DNA of 64,000 bases, taken from NCBI GenBank assembly GCA_040766985.1, contig JAXGPL010000009.1:1-64000 (forward strand), in the 5' to 3' direction. This stretch comes from JAXGPL01 sp040766985. GTDB taxonomy: Bacteria > Bacillota > Sulfobacillia > JAUYEG01. The notes under the pieces are model-generated. The model made no database searches, was not told the origin of the DNA, and saw only the letters and a program-made list of their open reading frames with translations. Position numbers and translations under genes: made by a program. Shown piece after piece: positions 61,061-64,000 of the stretch (positions are counted from its first letter, which is position 1; the number at the start of each line of letters is the position of its first letter).

Positions 61061-61304
61061 CCGGCAATGGGAGGTCGTATTCGACGCCCGCAACTACGCT
61101 CAGGCGGGAATGGTCAAGGGGCTCTTGGAGGCCGAGGGGCTTACCGTCACCATGCGTTCACTTCTGGGGGTCCCCCATCTGGGCTCCAGCGGGCAGGTAA
61201 GCGTGCTGGTACCTGACGGGCAGGCGGGCCGTGCCCGCGACCTGATCTCGGCCTACCTCCGCCATGCGCCCGGGGACCGGCAGGAAGGGTCCGATCCGCA
61301 GTGA
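61047..61304 (+). CDS. DUF2007-family small protein (putative signal-transducing)
   Basis: 85 residues, TTG start, overlapping the dnaE end by 14 bases. The pattern WEVVFDARNYAQAGMVKGLL then EAEGLTVTMRS and VLVPDGQAGRARDLI matches the small DUF2007 fold (related to PII-like ferredoxin folds). No catalytic residues. Function unknown. Its stop overlaps the following lipoprotein gene by four bases (GTGA), so both are probably expressed with dnaE. Confidence 0.7.
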   Translation: MLDHDRQWEVVFDARNYAQAGMVKGLLEAEGLTVTMRSLLGVPHLGSSGQVSVLVPDGQAGRARDLISAYLRHAPGDRQEGSDPQ

Positions 61305-62068
61305 GCCTGCGGCCCCGCGCGGGGCAGGGCGCCGGACTCCTTGTGCGGTTTGGAGCAATTATCATCATGCTGGGCGTGGGATTTGCGGTACCGGCCTGCG
61401 GACCCAAACCGCAGGCCCTGCCGGTGGCGTCCATTCCGTGGTCCGACGGCGAAACCTCAACCTACATTTGGGTCGAAGGCGGCAACCAGATCGGCACGGG
61501 GGTTTTCAGCCAGAGCCTGTCCGAACGCGGCTGGCTGATTCACAACACCGCCGTGATCGGGGAAATGCGGCATACCGGCGATGTCCTAGCCGACCAGCAG
61601 ACGTGGGCCCCGGTCAGCTCGACGGTGGCCAACGAGGGATCGCTCCCCGAGTTCGCGATCGAAGCAACGTACGACGGGGCCGCCGGTCGGGTTCAACTCG
61701 TGGCCCATACCCTCCAGGGCGATCACGAGTTGGCGGTCAGGCTTCCTGCGGGGCACTACATCGATAACGAGCAACTCCTGACGACGATCCGCGCGTTTCC
61801 CCTTCGCGAGGGCTATAGGTTCACCGTCAACCTGATCAACACCGCCGGAGGGCAAAAGGTCACCGTGCCCCTTGAGGTCAAGGGTGTCGAAACCGTCGCC
61901 CTCGCGGTCGAGGGTTTGCCCGGCGAAGAGCACCAGGCGTACCGCGTGTCTTTGCTCGGCGGCGTGCAGACAGCGTGGTACACGGTTGACCCGGCCCATC
62001 TCCTGCTGAAGTACGACAACGGTCAGCGGCAGACGTTACTGACCGGGTATATTCCGGGCTTGCGCTAA
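61301..62068 (+). CDS. Putative lipoprotein, DUF3108-like
   Basis: 255 residues, GTG start. A hydrophobic N-terminal segment ends in VPAC (Cys33), a plausible lipobox, so the mature protein is likely anchored outside the cytoplasmic membrane. The rest is beta-rich: GETSTYIWVEGGNQIGTGVF, then AGHYIDNEQLLTTIRAFPLR and YTVDPAHLLLKYDNGQRQTL. This layout reminds me of DUF3108-type outer-face proteins; not certain. It ends the dnaE-linked string. Confidence 0.6.
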   Translation: MSLRPRAGQGAGLLVRFGAIIIMLGVGFAVPACGPKPQALPVASIPWSDGETSTYIWVEGGNQIGTGVFSQSLSERGWLIHNTAVIGEMRHTGDVLADQQTWAPVSSTVANEGSLPEFAIEATYDGAAGRVQLVAHTLQGDHELAVRLPAGHYIDNEQLLTTIRAFPLREGYRFTVNLINTAGGQKVTVPLEVKGVETVALAVEGLPGEEHQAYRVSLLGGVQTAWYTVDPAHLLLKYDNGQRQTLLTGYIPGLR

Positions 62069-62136
62069 GCTCAGCTCCGGGCTGGAGTGGGTAAGTCCGG
62101 CAACTCCGAGGCCTGTCCTCGGGGCACGCTAAGGAC

Positions 62137-62550
62137 ATGGAGGTTCCGGGTCGCATGGGTCCCGACGGTCTTCGTTTGTGGCCGGCCGCCGAATGGCTCC
62201 GCCCGCTCCTGATTGTCGCGGGAGCGCTCGAGGTCGGCCTGTTCGGTCTGCCCCTGATGTTCTTCGGCCAGTACATCCAGCCGTTTGTTAGGCACTGGGA
62301 CCCCCACATTTACAAGGAGTACGGCGTCGCCAGGATCGTGTTCGGCATTGCGTTCCTGCTGGCAGCGCGCCGCGATGCGGGGGCGCGCCGGTTTGGCGGG
62401 ATTGTGGCGCTGCTGTTCTATGGCCTCAACATCGCAGTCTCGCTCTTTGACCTCGCCACCGGCAACGTCGCGCGGATTGAGTGGGCGGTCGTGCTGTATA
62501 GCCTCGTCTTGGCCACGGGCTTTGCGGCGGCGACTGCCCGCGGCCGCTGA
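62137..62550 (+). CDS. Small polytopic membrane protein
   Basis: 137 residues, unrecognised. Four hydrophobic segments (about 24-46, 66-80, 87-104, 112-132) with short loops; the first loop has YIQPFVRHWDPHIYKEYGVA. No family signature. ATG start, 68 bases after the lipoprotein gene, with weak ribosome-binding signal. Codon use is like its neighbours. Confidence 0.55.
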   Translation: MEVPGRMGPDGLRLWPAAEWLRPLLIVAGALEVGLFGLPLMFFGQYIQPFVRHWDPHIYKEYGVARIVFGIAFLLAARRDAGARRFGGIVALLFYGLNIAVSLFDLATGNVARIEWAVVLYSLVLATGFAAATARGR

Positions 62551-62673
62551 CCAGGGGTGGACCAGGCCGGGGGGAGCCGGCCGTGGGGAGCCAGGCTAGC
62601 GGGCCATGGTGGTTTTCGTCCATAGTGTACAGGTCATTGTCGTGAGCACCTCGCTGAAAAGGGGTATGTGGAC

Positions 62674-63294
62674 ATGGAAGTGCAAGAGGCCATCCGCCGC
62701 CGGCGGTCGATCCGTAGGTTCGTAAGCACTCCGGTGCCCGAGGAGGCGATCGAGGCCATGCTTGAGGCCGCCCGACTGGCGCCATCGGGCGGCAACGGGC
62801 AGGGTTGGGCCTTTGGTGTCGTGACCGACAGGGGACAGATCGAGCGCCTTGCGCGGGCGGCCGGCAACCAATCCTGGATCGCCTCGGCGCCCCTGGTTTT
62901 CGCACTCTGTGGCAGGATCGACTTCGTCCTCGCCGACCTCCCGGAAGACGACTATGCTCTCGAGGTCAACCGGGACCGCTTCGGAAGAGATTTCATCGAC
63001 TACCTTCGGGCGTTCCCGGGTCAAAGGCAGGTTTCCATGCTCTTCAACAACGCGGCCCCGGTGATCCCGGGCGAGCATATCGCACTCACGGCCGCATCGC
63101 TTGGCCTCGGCAGTTGCTGGATCGGGCACCTCAATGTGCGTGAGGCATCTGCAGTGCTCGGGCTCCCACCTGAAATCGCCTGCCTGTTCCTGTTGCCGGT
63201 CGGCTACCCCGACGCGCCTCCGCGACCGCTAACGCGCAAGCCGCTTGCGGAAATCACCTTTAGGGACCGGTGGCCAGGGCCTGCCGCCGGTTGA
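62674..63294 (+). CDS. Nitroreductase family protein (FMN-dependent)
   Basis: 206 residues, flavin oxidoreductase of the nitroreductase fold. FMN-binding motif RRRRSIRRFVSTPVPEEAIE, substrate-lobe ARLAPSGGNGQGWAFGVVTD, AALTAASLGLGS-type helix (ALTAASLGLGSCWIGHLNV) and LLPVGYPDAPPRPLTRKPL at the C-terminus. ATG 62674 chosen, ten bases after AAAAGGGG; GTG 62668 is an alternative. The physiological substrate is unknown. It stands alone, followed by an AT-richer region. Confidence 0.88.
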   Translation: MEVQEAIRRRRSIRRFVSTPVPEEAIEAMLEAARLAPSGGNGQGWAFGVVTDRGQIERLARAAGNQSWIASAPLVFALCGRIDFVLADLPEDDYALEVNRDRFGRDFIDYLRAFPGQRQVSMLFNNAAPVIPGEHIALTAASLGLGSCWIGHLNVREASAVLGLPPEIACLFLLPVGYPDAPPRPLTRKPLAEITFRDRWPGPAAG

Positions 63295-63487
63295 CGTAAC
63301 ACGTCGGCGACCGGCCCCATTGCCCAGATATATCAGACAATTACGATTTGTCCTCTCACCTTTGAGTCAGTACCGCAAGTAATTGAAAAACATGGCGGAA
63401 TTGCCCCTTAGAAAATGAAACCCCTTCCCGCACGACTCGTATCACTTCAGGTTTTCACACACACCGGACGCGAAGAAGAGGTTGGAC
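63295..63487. other. AT-richer intergenic region
   Basis: About 190 bases with lower GC than the rest of the window (AT-rich stretches near 63330-63350 and 63380-63420), as expected for a promoter region. I could not assign a -35/-10 pair with confidence. Confidence 0.4.
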
Positions 63488-63706
63488 ATGATGCTCACAC
63501 CCACCGAAGTCGTCCACGAAGGCACGATCGCCCCCGAGGTCGTCACCGGGCTGGTTAGAGACCTCGGATCCCTAGGATACGAAGCACGGCCCGTACTCGT
63601 CCAACCCGGTGTCGCGGCCCGCGGCCCGAGGTGTGGCAGGGGATCCCGGTTCGGGCATGGCGACCAGTGGCAAGTGGCGAGTTTCGGGACGCACAGCAAC
63701 CTGTAG
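63488..63706 (+). CDS. Possible small protein of unknown function
   Basis: ATG 63488 preceded by GAAGAAGAGG opens a 72-codon frame. The first 40 residues (MMLTPTEVVHEGTIAPEVVT, then LVRDLGSLGYEARPVLVQ) look like a real soluble protein; the last 30 residues are Gly/Arg/His-rich and may be out of frame or non-coding. Not recognised. Weakly supported. Confidence 0.3.
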   Translation: MMLTPTEVVHEGTIAPEVVTGLVRDLGSLGYEARPVLVQPGVAARGPRCGRGSRFGHGDQWQVASFGTHSNL

Positions 63707-63766
63707 CAGCCGATACTACACAGTCGACACAATCCTCAGCACGTATAGCAGAAGGGAAGGAAGAAC

Positions 63767-63898
63767 ATGGACATCCAGGCGATCATCTCGAAGAAGCTCA
63801 ACTCGTTCTACATTCCGAGCCTCAACACGACGATCACCACCGGCGATGATCCGACCGCCCAGGCCAATTGGCTTGACGGGACCCGGCTTTCCCGGTAA
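63767..63898 (+). CDS. 43-residue protein of unknown function
   Basis: ATG 63767 with GAAGGGAAGGAAG upstream gives 43 residues starting MDIQAIISKKLNSFYIPSLN and ending TTTGDDPTAQANWLDGTRLS-R-like. The composition is soluble, with a likely N-terminal helix. No family recognised. A strong hairpin follows 28 bases after the stop, so it may be a leader peptide or an independent small gene. Confidence 0.4.
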   Translation: MDIQAIISKKLNSFYIPSLNTTITTGDDPTAQANWLDGTRLSR

Positions 63899-63925
63899 GA
63901 CACTGAAGGGAAGAACGACGCGGCA

Positions 63926-63958
63926 CAGAACAGGAGAGCCCAAGGCTTTCCTGTTCTG
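63926..63958 (+). terminator. 15-bp hairpin between small gene and next gene
   Basis: CAGAACAGGAGAGCC (63926-63940) pairs with GGCTTTCCTGTTCTG (63944-63958), loop CAA, with a single G-T wobble. No T run follows. It is a terminator or attenuator-type structure. Confidence 0.55.
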
Positions 63959-63982
63959 CATCTTGGCCCGACGGAGGTGCAA

Positions 63983-64000
63983 GTGGTGACCGGCCTTGAT
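63983..64000 (+). CDS. Possible start of a gene cut by the right edge
   Basis: GTG codons at 63983 and 63986 follow GGAGG (63973-63977) at a good distance, and the frame is open to the window end (MTGLD). Too short to identify. Confidence 0.25.

Noticed and set aside
1..64000. rRNA or tRNA genes, insertion sequences, prophage
   Set aside because: No rRNA core sequences, tRNA-like cloverleafs, transposases, integrases or phage proteins were recognised by eye; a tRNAscan/Infernal run would be decisive.

Overview
The window comes from a high-GC (about 63%), endospore-forming, flagellated bacterium of the Bacillota (Firmicutes). The evidence is a fli/flh/flg late flagellar operon with FliY, FliW-CsrA and a SigD/FliA-type sigma factor, a GerA-type spore germinant receptor operon, and a small acid-soluble spore protein. 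Many genes start with GTG or TTG, and 4-base start/stop overlaps are common. I cannot name the species; a deep-branching thermophilic or peptide-fermenting clostridial lineage would fit.

Layout: (1) 1-22.2 kb is one long + strand flagellar block: stator (motA end, motB), fliL, switch (fliM, fliY), export gate (fliOPQR, flhB, flhA), flhF, a PilZ protein, the flagellar sigma factor, rod proteins, flgM-flgN-flgK-flgL, fliW-csrA, flagellin, flaG, fliD, fliS. SigD-type promoter candidates precede flgM and flagellin, and the flagellin leader has a textbook CsrA-binding hairpin. (2) 22.2-24.1 kb is damaged: a fliT-like remnant, a wrecked sigma-54 activator gene and the broken 3' end of degV. (3) 25-32.7 kb holds a spore protein, an amidohydrolase, an aminotransferase, murD, an endonuclease III-like gene, a zinc alcohol dehydrogenase and a methyltransferase with a long basic tail. 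(4) 33.0-35.9 kb is a four-gene membrane-protein cluster of unknown function, the best candidate for an undescribed system. (5) 36.0-47.9 kb is a metallopeptidase island: three M14 carboxypeptidases, two M20 hydrolases and one M24 aminopeptidase-like enzyme. (6) 48.2-53.3 kb is guaA followed by sahH-mtnP-mtaD, a purine/SAH/methylthioadenosine recycling set. (7) 53.3-57.4 kb is the ger operon A-C-B plus a 74-residue D-type subunit. (8) 57.4-64.0 kb has dnaE, small unknown genes, a nitroreductase and an AT-richer right end with small reading frames and a strong hairpin.

A second theme is reading-frame damage in genes that should be essential or needed: flhA (five shifts), fliD (two), dnaE (one), guaA (a compensated pair that removes the catalytic His), sahH (one in-frame stop), and the 22.2-24.1 kb block. 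Most events are single-base changes, several in G or C runs, so sequence or assembly error is the leading explanation; real decay is possible in the 22-24 kb block. No rRNA, tRNA, CRISPR array, insertion sequence or prophage was recognised.
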